Part shown: one piece after another, positions 1 through 8,205 of the stretch
Layout: each line of letters opens with the position of its first letter
Position numbering within the stretch: the stretch's first letter is position 1
Position numbers and translations under genes: made by a program
Assembly: GCA_964386795.1 (NCBI GenBank)
Contig: CAYLUE010000005.1
Location: 1 to 48,058 of the forward strand
From: TMED108 sp964386795
Lineage (GTDB): Bacteria > Fidelibacterota > Marinisomatia > Marinisomatales > TCS55
Direction of reading: 5' to 3'
DNA length: 48,058 nt
The notes under the pieces: model-generated
What the model was told of the DNA's origin: nothing
Seen by the model: only the letters and a program-made list of their open reading frames with translations
Database searches by the model: none

Positions 1-745
1 TGGAGTTGTTACTGCATCTACCGGTAATCATGGCGCTGCTTGCTCGCTAGCCATGTCTATGTTGGAAATAAAAGGTAAAATCGTTGTGCCGGAGAACGTG
101 CATAAGAATAAGGTTGAAAACATTCTTAATCTAGGAGGTGAAGTTGAGTATTATGGCGATGATTGTATTCATGCCGAAGAAAGAGCACAGGAGATATCAA
201 AAACTACTGGAGCTACGTATATCTCTCCTTACAACGATGAAGCGATTGTATGCGGCCAGGGCACCATGGGGGTAGAAATCTGGCAAGATCTAAAAGATGT
301 TGAAGCGGTATTTATATCAGTAGGTGGAGGAGGGCTTATTTCGGGTGTAGGTGGTTATCTCAAATCTAATAATAAGTCTATCCAGATGTACGGCGTATCT
401 CCAAAAAATTCTTGTGTTATGTATGAATCTTTGAAGGCAGGAAAACAATTAGACCTACCATCTGAGCCAACTTTATCTGATGGGACGGCCGGTGGAGTTG
501 AATTTGGATCGATGACGTTCAAAATGTGCAAAGAAATTATTGATGATTTTAGCTTGGTTTCTGAAGATGAGATTGCAAAAGGAATTCAAATTGGCGTAGA
601 AAAGCATCATCAGTTGATTGAAGGAGCAGCTGGTACCGCAATTGCCGGATTTATGAATCATAAAGATCAGCTCAAAGGCAAAACAGTTGTCTTGGTTATG
701 TGCGGTGGCAATATTAGTAGCACTATTTTAAAATCAATACTTTAA
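1..745 (+). CDS. Threonine/serine dehydratase-family PLP enzyme (EutB-like), 5' end cut by window
   Basis: A fold-type II PLP enzyme that would deaminate a hydroxy-amino acid such as threonine or serine. The frame is open from base 2, so the gene begins before the window and the first internal ATG at 53 is not the start. Upstream of it the frame reads TASTGNHG, the loop that holds the PLP phosphate in this family; the Schiff-base lysine would lie outside the window. Further on are the glycine loop SVGGGGLISG and, near the end, MCGGN, also typical. Its TAA overlaps the next ATG by one base (TAATG), so the two are probably translated together. The next gene is of the ornithine cyclodeaminase family, and that pairing occurs as EutB/EutC in ectoine catabolism. 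No other eut gene is visible, so ordinary threonine dehydratase is an equal alternative. Confidence 0.85.
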   Translation, partial: GVVTASTGNHGAACSLAMSMLEIKGKIVVPENVHKNKVENILNLGGEVEYYGDDCIHAEERAQEISKTTGATYISPYNDEAIVCGQGTMGVEIWQDLKDVEAVFISVGGGGLISGVGGYLKSNNKSIQMYGVSPKNSCVMYESLKAGKQLDLPSEPTLSDGTAGGVEFGSMTFKMCKEIIDDFSLVSEDEIAKGIQIGVEKHHQLIEGAAGTAIAGFMNHKDQLKGKTVVLVMCGGNISSTILKSIL

Positions 746-1677
746 TGCAGATCATTAGTTTAGAGCGTATTAAATCTATTTTACCAAAAGTGGATCTAAT
801 ATCAGAAATTGAAGCAGGGTTTGCAGCATACTCTAATGGCTTAGTAGTGGTTCCTCCTGTAGGCGAGCTAAGCTTTCAGTCTCCACCTGGTGATGTTCAT
901 ATTAAATATGGATATATAAAAGGAGATGAGATTTATGTGATTAAAATTGCCTCTGGTTTTTACAAAAATACATCAATTGGTCTTCCCGCAGGAAACGGCA
1001 TGATGTTAGTATTCAATCAAAAAACAGGTCAGCCAGTAGCAATATTACAAGACGAATGCTATCTGACGGATATTCGCACAGCGGTTGCTGGTGCAATTAC
1101 TGCAAAATATCTCTCACCTAAAAATGTTGAGTATATTGGTATAGTGGGAACCGGTATACAGGCAAGATTGCAATTGCGCTACCTAAAAGAGATTATTGAT
1201 TGCAATAATGTTATAACTTGGGGTAGAAGCCCAGATTCATTATCAAGTTATAAAGAAGCGATGAGTAGGTATGGATATCAAATCACGACAACAGCCAATA
1301 TCAATGACGTCATTGATCGCTGCCAATTAATTATAACTTGCACACCCAGCGAAGACGCTATAATTGATAAAATTAATCCAGGAACGCATATAACAGCTAT
1401 GGGCTCTGATACTGTATCTAAGCGCGAACTAAGCTCCAATGTATTACTGCAGGCAGATATGGTTGTTACGGATAGTAGGGCACAAAGCAAAGAGCGTGGC
1501 GAGATCTATCAAGCATCAAAAGATGGATTTTCTATAAATGATACTTTAGAGTTAGGTGAAATTATATCAGGCGCCTCTAAAGGCAGGACAGATCAAGAGC
1601 AAATTACAATTGCTGATTTGACAGGCGTTGCAGTGCAAGACATTCAAATATCCAAAGCAATCCTAGAGAACTTATAG
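745..1677 (+). CDS. Ornithine cyclodeaminase / mu-crystallin family protein (EutC-like)
   Basis: A 310-residue NAD(P)-dependent enzyme of the ornithine cyclodeaminase, mu-crystallin and alanine dehydrogenase family, probably cytosolic. Visible signatures are GLPAGNGMM (about residues 79-87), LTDIRTAVAGAITA, the dinucleotide loop GIVGTGIQA (about 131-139), MGSDTVSKREL with the conserved Asp of the active site, and VVTDSRAQ. Length is normal for the family. The start overlaps the stop of the dehydratase by one base. Family members act on ornithine, imino acids or ectoine breakdown products; sequence alone cannot choose. Pairing with a threonine-dehydratase-like enzyme recalls EutB/EutC, but this is context only. 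umuD starts three bases after its stop, which is unusual company for a metabolic gene. Confidence 0.85.
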   Translation: MQIISLERIKSILPKVDLISEIEAGFAAYSNGLVVVPPVGELSFQSPPGDVHIKYGYIKGDEIYVIKIASGFYKNTSIGLPAGNGMMLVFNQKTGQPVAILQDECYLTDIRTAVAGAITAKYLSPKNVEYIGIVGTGIQARLQLRYLKEIIDCNNVITWGRSPDSLSSYKEAMSRYGYQITTTANINDVIDRCQLIITCTPSEDAIIDKINPGTHITAMGSDTVSKRELSSNVLLQADMVVTDSRAQSKERGEIYQASKDGFSINDTLELGEIISGASKGRTDQEQITIADLTGVAVQDIQISKAILENL

Positions 1678-1680
1678 GCC

Positions 1681-2133
1681 ATGACTGAGGCGTCTAAAAA
1701 AGAGCAGATAATATTTTATTCAATTGAAAATGAGAGTTTAAAGAAACTTCATATCTATGAAAGCGGGGTATCCGCGGGATTCCCTTCACCTGCAGATGAT
1801 TACCTTGATGTTGATTTAAATCTTCATAAATATCTCGTCAAGCACCCTGCGGCAACTTTTTTTATCATTGCCAAAGGACATTCGATGGAGCAAGCTGGTA
1901 TTAGTGACAGTGATTTATTAGTTGTTGATAAATCCTTAGAGCCAAAAAACAAAGATATTGTAGTGGCTATTGTTGATGGGGAGTTTACTGTTAAAAGATA
2001 TTTACTGAAGAATGGAAGTATTTGCCTTAAGGCAGAAGGATTATCTAATGATTATCCCGATATTAATATTACAGACTCTGTGGAGTTTGAGGTATGGGGC
2101 GTCGTAACTCACACAATTCACAACAACCGATGA
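1681..2133 (+). CDS. umuD: UmuD-like S24 family protein (translesion polymerase subunit)
   Basis: A 150-residue LexA/UmuD-type S24 protein. In the known system RecA filaments stimulate self-cleavage and the shortened protein partners UmuC in DNA polymerase V. The likely cleavage bond is Ala32-Gly33 in SAGFPSP, the catalytic serine is Ser68 in AKGHSMEQ, and the general base is Lys105 in FTVKRY. There is no N-terminal DNA-binding domain, so it is UmuD rather than LexA. It begins three bases after the preceding stop and ends in an ATGA overlap with umuC. I could not see a LexA-type operator just upstream, because the gene follows directly on the preceding reading frame. Confidence 0.93.
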   Translation: MTEASKKEQIIFYSIENESLKKLHIYESGVSAGFPSPADDYLDVDLNLHKYLVKHPAATFFIIAKGHSMEQAGISDSDLLVVDKSLEPKNKDIVVAIVDGEFTVKRYLLKNGSICLKAEGLSNDYPDINITDSVEFEVWGVVTHTIHNNR

Positions 2134-3383
2134 TTGCGCTCGCTGATTGCAATAATTTTTACGCTTCCTGTGAGCGTGTATTTAACCCTGCTTTGAAGAA
2201 TAAACCCGTTATCGTACTATCCAATAATGATGGTTGTGTCATTGCTAGAAGCAATGAAGCAAAGGCGCTTGGGATTAGAATGGGCCAGCCGGTATTCAAG
2301 GCCAGAAAACTTATTGAGCAAAATAATGTAAATGTGTTTTCTACAAACTTCGCATTATATGGCGATATGTCAAAACGAGTTATGTCGCTTCTTGATATTT
2401 TATCACCAGAGATTGAAGTTTATAGCATCGATGAAGCTTTTATGGATTTTTCTGGAATTGAAAATTATTTTAAGCTTGGATCGCAGATGCGTGATACGGT
2501 AGTTAAGCATACCGGGATTCCTATTTCTATTGGTATTGCTAAAACTAAAACCCTCGCTAAAGTAGCCAATCATTTTGCTAAGCGCTATGCTAAAGGTGTT
2601 TATATATTGAGTCGTAAAAATCAAATTGAAGATATACTAAAATCAATGCCGATATCAAAGGTATGGGGTATAGGGTCAAGATATGCAACAATGCTAGATA
2701 GCTACGGAGTGAAGAGTGCTTATGATTTTATTGGATTAGATGAAAACTGGGTTTTAAATAAAATGACAATTATGGGCCTAAAAATACAGCACGAACTAAA
2801 AGGGAAACCATGCATTTCAATTGATACAAATCCCTCGCCAAAGAAAAATATATGCACTTCCAGATCATTTGGCATTGATGTAACGCGTTTCCAATTACTC
2901 AAAGAATCTATTGCTGCACATGCGGTAAGGTGCGCTGAAAAATTAAGGCAGGAAAAAGGTTGCGCGCGGTATGTGAGCGTTATTATTAATACAAACCCAT
3001 TTAGCGCATCAGATGATTATTACCATGGATACAAGTCTAGTAGTTTTGATATTCCTACTAATGACACATTGGATATTGTTAATGCTGCAGAAAATTTGCT
3101 GAAATCTATTTATAAAGAAGGGATGGCATACAAAAAATCAGGAGTTATTGTTGGCGATATTATCCCTCAGAATCAGATCCAAATGAATATATTTGATATT
3201 GATCAAAACAGAATTAAGAGAAAGAATTTGAATAATGTAGTAGATTTTATTAATCAGGCGATGGGCAGGAGCACTATTCATATTGGTTCGCAAGGGATGA
3301 CTAGCAGATGGCAATTAAAACAAGAAAGACTTTCTCCATGCTATACAACAAAATGGGATGACTTACTTAGGATTGAATGTTAA
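2130..3383 (+). CDS. umuC: UmuC, Y-family translesion DNA polymerase
   Basis: Catalytic subunit of polymerase V (417 residues with this start), which copies past DNA lesions at the cost of mutations. The N-terminus reads MIALADCNNFYASCERVF with the first metal-binding Asp. SNNDGCVIARSNEAK follows, and YSIDEAFMDFSG carries the acidic pair around residue 100. The C-terminal part has QMNIF, which fits a beta-clamp-binding motif, and the end carries SPCYTTKWDDLL, typical of UmuC. The ATG at 2130 overlaps the umuD stop as ATGA. An earlier in-frame ATG at 2094 would add 12 residues that do not look like the family and lies well inside umuD, so it is less likely. Confidence 0.95.
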   Translation: MIALADCNNFYASCERVFNPALKNKPVIVLSNNDGCVIARSNEAKALGIRMGQPVFKARKLIEQNNVNVFSTNFALYGDMSKRVMSLLDILSPEIEVYSIDEAFMDFSGIENYFKLGSQMRDTVVKHTGIPISIGIAKTKTLAKVANHFAKRYAKGVYILSRKNQIEDILKSMPISKVWGIGSRYATMLDSYGVKSAYDFIGLDENWVLNKMTIMGLKIQHELKGKPCISIDTNPSPKKNICTSRSFGIDVTRFQLLKESIAAHAVRCAEKLRQEKGCARYVSVIINTNPFSASDDYYHGYKSSSFDIPTNDTLDIVNAAENLLKSIYKEGMAYKKSGVIVGDIIPQNQIQMNIFDIDQNRIKRKNLNNVVDFINQAMGRSTIHIGSQGMTSRWQLKQERLSPCYTTKWDDLLRIEC

Positions 3384-3451
3384 AGATTTGTATTGAGCTG
3401 TTTTGAGAAAAAAAATTGAACTAATTTATCGTATCAACTAGAGGTGCAAGA

Positions 3452-4048
3452 ATGCAGTATATAAAAAATATTTTAATGGCCACTTTATTATTCACGCTTT
3501 CATTTGCAGGGGACCTTCCATTGGGATCAAGCATCCCCCTGGCATCTATCAAGATGGAAGATATCAATGGTAACAAGGTTAGCTTGTCTGATGTTATGAT
3601 GGAAAATGGACTGCTTGTCAATTTCACATGCAATACATGCCCTTGGGTTGTTAGGTGGCAGGATAGATACAATGATTTAGCTAAAGCCAGCCAATTAAAT
3701 AAAATAGGATTTATTGCTATTAACCCTAATGCAGGTAAGCGCGATGGGGGAGAAGACATGGATGATATGAAGCGTTTTACCAAAAAATATGGACACGATT
3801 TTTTATATGCCCTTGATGAAGGGGCGAAGCTTGCAACAGCATTTGGGGCACGCTATACCCCACATATCTATTTATTTGACGGAAACGGAAAGCTTGTTTA
3901 CCGGGGAGCAATTGATGATAATGCACCAAATAGAAAAAAAGTCAAAGAACACTATCTAATGGATGCGATTACAGCGATTGGCAATGGAAAGTCAATCGAT
4001 CTAGCTGAAACCAAAGCATTTGGCTGCAGCATTAAGTTTCCAAAATAA
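3452..4048 (+). CDS. Secreted thioredoxin/AhpC-TSA-like protein
   Basis: A 198-residue exported thioredoxin-fold protein. A hydrophobic signal peptide covers about residues 1-19 (ends LSFAG). The redox motif is CNTCPW, Cys60 and Cys63, followed by a peroxiredoxin/ResA-like fold with FIAINPN, TPHIYLFDGNGKLVYRG and a conserved-looking AFGCSIKF end with Cys192. Its likely place is the periplasm, as a thiol oxidoreductase or a peroxidase-like protein; the substrate is unknown. It leads a trio with a beta-barrel protein and an HMA metal-binding protein, so a role in metal or thiol homeostasis is a reasonable inference. The 68 bases upstream hold no obvious terminator. Confidence 0.8.
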   Translation: MQYIKNILMATLLFTLSFAGDLPLGSSIPLASIKMEDINGNKVSLSDVMMENGLLVNFTCNTCPWVVRWQDRYNDLAKASQLNKIGFIAINPNAGKRDGGEDMDDMKRFTKKYGHDFLYALDEGAKLATAFGARYTPHIYLFDGNGKLVYRGAIDDNAPNRKKVKEHYLMDAITAIGNGKSIDLAETKAFGCSIKFPK

Positions 4049-4084
4049 CATTTATCTAAAATCCATAGCCAACTGCGATAATTG

Positions 4085-5110
4085 ATGAAAGAGCTATTAT
4101 TTTATATGGTTTTGGGTCACTCAATAGTTTTTAGTCAGCTATTCAACAAAAAGAATATTTCGATAAGCGCACTGAGCGATCTAAGCATATCATCACAAGA
4201 TTCTTCTTTTCGATCGCACGGATTGGAGTTGGTGTTGATGGGTAATATTCAACCAAATGCTATGGTTATGGCGTATGTAACAAATCACTTTGCAGGTGGA
4301 GGAGCAAGCGTTGAGGAGGTATACATCGATTTTAAAAAACCTTCAAGATTTACTTCAAATATCAAACTTGGCTATTTTCGTCCAAATTTTGGAATAATTA
4401 ATAAACAGCATGAGCACACTTATAATTTTATGTCTGCCCCAAAATCTATAACTAATTTATTTGGAATGCATGGCTGGTCAACTCTAGGTATTTCTACAAT
4501 AAGCAATCTTCCTTTAGCGTGGGAAAATTATTTTAGTATTAATATTTTGCAGAATAGCATTGGGGAAGTGTCAAATTATAGTGGCCACCAACATGAACCT
4601 GCAAACATTGAGAGCGACTCTACAATAGGTTTTTCATTTGCTTATAGATTTAATCAGGAATTTGCAATTAATAAGTCTTCAAAATTTGCTTTAGGGTTAA
4701 ATATGCTTAACGGCAGAGAGAAGGAATCCATAGGTTTTGATTTACAAATGAAAAACCAATCAAAACAATATCGATCATTTTTGATTCAAATGGAATATTA
4801 TTCTAGTAAAATCTATTCCGATCATCTTGGAATAAGTTACCATCCAGATGAAGAGCTTGCATCAGCTTATATTATCGCTGGAAGGCAGTTTAACAAAAAA
4901 TACCATCTAGGAATAATTGCAGATCATTGGTCATATAGATTGAAGGATCAAGAGTCAAGTTCTTATGGGATATATGGAGCTTTTGCCCCATTTGATGATA
5001 GTATAGCCTTTCGGTTTAAATTATTAAATGAGTCTGGTTTGAATAATAATAGCTATGTAGTTTTAAGCGCTGTTTGGGCGATAGGACCGCATAAACCGCA
5101 GCGTTATTAA
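4085..5110 (+). CDS. Outer-membrane beta-barrel protein, function unknown
   Basis: A 341-residue protein with an N-terminal hydrophobic segment (about residues 1-16) followed by alternating polar/hydrophobic stretches typical of beta strands, such as IGFSFAYRF, FALGLNML and AYIIAGRQF. It looks like a small porin or channel. The end is GPHKPQRY, not the usual terminal Phe, but a final aromatic residue is present. Three His/Glu-rich spots (KQHEHTYNF, SGHQHEPA, GPHKP) could bind metal, which would suit the HMA protein next to it; this is inference. I chose the ATG at 4085; a TTG three bases earlier is possible. No specific family is recognised. Confidence 0.6.
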   Translation: MKELLFYMVLGHSIVFSQLFNKKNISISALSDLSISSQDSSFRSHGLELVLMGNIQPNAMVMAYVTNHFAGGGASVEEVYIDFKKPSRFTSNIKLGYFRPNFGIINKQHEHTYNFMSAPKSITNLFGMHGWSTLGISTISNLPLAWENYFSINILQNSIGEVSNYSGHQHEPANIESDSTIGFSFAYRFNQEFAINKSSKFALGLNMLNGREKESIGFDLQMKNQSKQYRSFLIQMEYYSSKIYSDHLGISYHPDEELASAYIIAGRQFNKKYHLGIIADHWSYRLKDQESSSYGIYGAFAPFDDSIAFRFKLLNESGLNNNSYVVLSAVWAIGPHKPQRY

Positions 5111-5128
5111 ATTTATTATTAGCATAGT

Positions 5129-5458
5129 ATGAAAAAATTGATTATTAGTTTATTGTCTGTTGTTTGCATAAGCTGTAGCTATGATAAAAGAACAGCCGAT
5201 CTTGTATTAGAGTCAATGCAATGCTTAATGTGCTCAGTTAACGTTGAAAAATCACTTCTTGAGCTCAAAGGAGTTAAGAAAATTACAGTAGATTTAAAAA
5301 ATAAGTCTGGCCAGGTAATTTATAATGCCAATGTTATTGATCTAAACAGCATCGAGAATAAGATTTCTTCTATCGGGTACAGTGTTAATGATAAATTAGC
5401 TAACCAAGAGGCATATGAAAAGCTTGAAATTTGCTGCAAAAAACCTAAAGAAAATTAA
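5129..5458 (+). CDS. Heavy-metal-associated (HMA) domain protein, probable lipoprotein
   Basis: A 109-residue exported protein built around one HMA domain. The signal sequence ends VVCISC with a candidate lipidation Cys16; the residue three before it is Cys instead of the usual Leu, so lipidation is not certain. The metal motif is MQCLMC (Cys32, Cys35), like the GMxCxxC of CopZ and MerP, followed by EKSLLELKGVKKI and the beta strand pattern of a ferredoxin-like fold. An extra Cys102-Cys103 pair sits near the C-terminus. It probably binds Cu(I), Zn or a similar soft metal at the cell envelope. It is only 18 bases from the barrel protein and likely co-transcribed with it. Confidence 0.8.
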   Translation: MKKLIISLLSVVCISCSYDKRTADLVLESMQCLMCSVNVEKSLLELKGVKKITVDLKNKSGQVIYNANVIDLNSIENKISSIGYSVNDKLANQEAYEKLEICCKKPKEN

Positions 5459-5485
5459 ATTAAACTTTTCATAAATTAGCAAGTC

Positions 5486-7318
5486 ATGAACCGTTTATTT
5501 TATATATGGACCATCCGCTTTTGTTTGGCCTTACTTTTTTTAGGTATTGCTCCAGAAATCACATCCAATACGATTCTTGTAGCGCAATCAAAAAAGAAAA
5601 ACCCTGCTCAAGCATCAAAATATGCTAAGCGAGGTAGCGCCAAGGCAAAAAAGAAAGATTTTAGAGGAGCTCTATCCGATTATAAAAAAGCCTACCAGTT
5701 AAATCCGAGCTCAAACTACAAGAAGAAGGTGCAGCAATTAACTGCTTTAGCAAAAAAACAAAGCGGTGGCAAGTCCTCTAAGAAAAAAGTATCAAGCAAG
5801 CAAGCAGCTCAAGCATCAAAATATGCTAAGCGAGGTAGCGGCAAAGCAAAAAAGAAAGATTATGCAGGTGCTTTAAAAGATTTTCAAAAAGCTTTAAGAT
5901 TAAACCCGACCTCATCAAACCAAAAGCGCGTTAAACAATTATCAAGCATATTAAAAAAATCAGGCAAAAGCTCAGCATCACGTAAGCCTACCAAAGCTAG
6001 AATGCCGAAGGTGGCTGATATTCCTACAATTAGTCCTGTAAAATATGCAAATGATATCTATAATATTGCTGAAGCGTTTGAAATGAGCACAAGAAACCTA
6101 GCTCGAGCAACAAATATTTTAGAAAATAAACAGAATAAAAAGATTGAGACAATCAAACTACAGAGAACCCCCACAACGAACGAACTTGAAAGAGCGGCTA
6201 GATCTGAACCAAATGATTTTAGAAAGCAAGTCGATCTTGCAAGAAATTATGAAGCGGTTGGACGCTTTGATGATTCTAAAGAGATATATTTAAAATTAGC
6301 TGCACAGAACCCATTAAATGCCGATGCTCATTTTCATTTGGGTGCCTACTACGCTAGATTTGATCAAATGACAAAAGCCCGCCATGCTTTTGATGAGGCT
6401 CTTGATATTCAACCTAGCCATAGAGCGACGATAGAAGCCATGGCCACTTTTTTTGGACAAAAGGAGAAGCGCTCATTTTCAGATGATATATTAGCCAAGT
6501 CTGCCCAAAAAGATCCTGCTGGTCCAGCGCAGCAAATTAGTAGAATTAGAAAGAGCTTGGATGAATTTAACTATGAATATGCAGCTAGATTAGCTCAAAG
6601 CGGTCAGGATATGTTTCCAAACCACGGAGCATTTATTTTACTTAAAGGCACGGCATTTGAAGGTATGGGCGATATGGCAAATGCCAAATCAAGTTACCAA
6701 GAATCAATCAAAAATGACCCAACACATGATGAGTCGTATGTAGCCCTTGGTGATTTATATTCAAGCCAGGGAAAGCATTTATACGCCGCACTTACCTACA
6801 GCGATGCAATACGCCTTAATCCATCAGATGAGGATGTACGCTTTAAGCAGGGATTGGGTTATTATAAAGCAAGCGAATGGGGTCGCGCAGCTTCTGCTTG
6901 GGAGGATTTGCTTTATTATGATCCAAAAAATGAAATGGTCAATCTATTATTGCCTCAAGCCTACTATATACTAGCTGTGGAGTATAATCGATCAGGGCAA
7001 TCAAGCTTAGGTCAAACTGCATTTCGTAAAGCAATAGCCATTAATAGAAATTCTGCGTCATGGCTTCCTGGTTCAATGAGAACACTGGGCGGATTTTATA
7101 GAGAAAAAGGAATGTATAAGGAATCATTAGCTGCTTATCAAGAAGCAATTGAATTAAAACCTTCTGATTCTCAAACATACCTCGGCTTAGGAATAACTTA
7201 TTGGAAAATGAAAGAAGCAGCACTCGCTAAGGCTGCTTGGTCAAAGTCAATGGAGCTTGACCCAACTAATAATGACGCCAGAGGATGGTTGTTATTATCG
7301 GGTAAAATATCCGGTTGA
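5486..7318 (+). CDS. Exported TPR-repeat protein with internal duplication
   Basis: A 610-residue protein with a signal-like hydrophobic stretch (about residues 8-25) and many tetratricopeptide repeats. Two Lys-rich units near the N-terminus (about 40-80 and 107-150) share the string AQASKYAKRGS and are separated by low-complexity Ser/Lys linkers. The central part (about 190-225) looks helical and different. Classic TPRs follow at about 230-330, 380-480 and 550-605, for example AHFHLGAYYARFDQMTKARHAFDEAL. TPR proteins act as scaffolds; the partner is unknown. The N-terminal units are strongly basic, which might contact nucleic acid, anionic glycans or membranes. It sits just downstream of the metal-handling trio. 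Confidence 0.75.
   Translation: MNRLFYIWTIRFCLALLFLGIAPEITSNTILVAQSKKKNPAQASKYAKRGSAKAKKKDFRGALSDYKKAYQLNPSSNYKKKVQQLTALAKKQSGGKSSKKKVSSKQAAQASKYAKRGSGKAKKKDYAGALKDFQKALRLNPTSSNQKRVKQLSSILKKSGKSSASRKPTKARMPKVADIPTISPVKYANDIYNIAEAFEMSTRNLARATNILENKQNKKIETIKLQRTPTTNELERAARSEPNDFRKQVDLARNYEAVGRFDDSKEIYLKLAAQNPLNADAHFHLGAYYARFDQMTKARHAFDEALDIQPSHRATIEAMATFFGQKEKRSFSDDILAKSAQKDPAGPAQQISRIRKSLDEFNYEYAARLAQSGQDMFPNHGAFILLKGTAFEGMGDMANAKSSYQESIKNDPTHDESYVALGDLYSSQGKHLYAALTYSDAIRLNPSDEDVRFKQGLGYYKASEWGRAASAWEDLLYYDPKNEMVNLLLPQAYYILAVEYNRSGQSSLGQTAFRKAIAINRNSASWLPGSMRTLGGFYREKGMYKESLAAYQEAIELKPSDSQTYLGLGITYWKMKEAALAKAAWSKSMELDPTNNDARGWLLLSGKISG
5606..5840 (+). repeat. Direct repeat of 34 identical bases, 201 bases apart, inside the TPR gene
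   Basis: Bases 5606-5639 and 5807-5840 are identical, and similarity continues into the following 30 or so bases with a few changes. The offset of 201 bases is a whole number of codons (67), so it is an in-frame duplication of a coding unit. It encodes AQASKYAKRGS plus a short Lys-rich helix. High DNA identity suggests a recent duplication or gene conversion. Confidence 0.85.
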
Positions 7319-7382
7319 ATCCACCGCGCTTATTTATAACAAGAAATCCTCTGTTATTTAACTAGTTATTTCTGGAGTCAAT

Positions 7383-8192
7383 ATGCTTGCTAAGTTATTT
7401 ATTACGCTAGTAAAAATTTCTCCCTCCTTTCAAAAATTAATATGGAAATGGTGGTATCAAAGACTAGGAAAGAGGGCGCATGACAGCGGGTGGACATTTA
7501 TGAATTATGGATATGTACCAGCTAATAAGGAGTTAATCAAAAAGTTAAAGCCTGAAGATGAAAATGATCAAATGTTTATTCAATTATACGATCATGCTGC
7601 ATCGCAGATTCAACTAGAAGGCTTAAGCGTATTAGAAGTTGGGTCTGGAAGGGGTGGCGGAGCATCGTTTATAGCACGATACTATAATCCAAAAAATATG
7701 ACAGGGCTTGATTATTCAGTTTCAGCAACGAAGCTATCAAATAAACTGCACCATAATATATCAAACTTAGATTTTGTGAATGGTGATGCTGAGAACCTTC
7801 CTTTTGATGATGGTACTTTTGATGTAATTATTAATGTTGAATCATCTCATTGCTATGGGAATATGAAATCATTTGTTAATGAAGCTTATCGCGTGCTAAG
7901 GGTTGGTGGTCATTTTAGCTGGGCCGATCTAAGAGGTAAAGATATGATCAAAAACACGGAAACCGTTTTTAAACTTTCACAATTCCAATCTATTCATGAA
8001 AGCGATATAACCTCTGAAGTAATCAATGCATTAGATGTAATTCATGATAAAAAAATGGAAATGATTAAAAATTATGTCCCTAGGTTCTTGCGAACTGCGT
8101 TTATGGATTTTGCTGGAGTTAAAAATTCGCAGATTTATAATTCATTTAAAGATGGAAATGCAGTCTACCTTTCAAAGTTATTTATAAAATAA
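7383..8192 (+). CDS. Class I SAM-dependent methyltransferase
   Basis: A 269-residue methyltransferase. Motif I is VLEVGSGRGGG (about residues 83-93), the acidic residue after beta-2 is in GLDYS, then GDAENLPFDDGTFDVI and NVESSHCYGNM, and the post-motif region reads EAYRVLRVGGHFSWADLR. This pattern resembles the sterol / phenolphthiotriol methyltransferase group (Methyltransf_11), suggesting a lipid or small-molecule acceptor. The N-terminus has an amphipathic, aromatic-rich helix (KLIWKWWYQRLGK) that could touch membranes. A GGAG ribosome site precedes the ATG. It stands between two TPR genes, 64 bases after the first and 13 bases before the second; the substrate cannot be told from context. 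Confidence 0.85.
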   Translation: MLAKLFITLVKISPSFQKLIWKWWYQRLGKRAHDSGWTFMNYGYVPANKELIKKLKPEDENDQMFIQLYDHAASQIQLEGLSVLEVGSGRGGGASFIARYYNPKNMTGLDYSVSATKLSNKLHHNISNLDFVNGDAENLPFDDGTFDVIINVESSHCYGNMKSFVNEAYRVLRVGGHFSWADLRGKDMIKNTETVFKLSQFQSIHESDITSEVINALDVIHDKKMEMIKNYVPRFLRTAFMDFAGVKNSQIYNSFKDGNAVYLSKLFIK

Positions 8193-8205
8193 TATTGCAT
8201 AATTA

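Noticed and set aside
2094..2129. Earlier ATG for umuC
   Set aside because: It adds 12 residues unlike the family and lies inside umuD; the ATGA overlap at 2130 fits better.
5606..5840. Possible CRISPR or mobile repeat
   Set aside because: There are only two copies, they are in-frame within a TPR gene, and no spacer pattern or cas gene is present.
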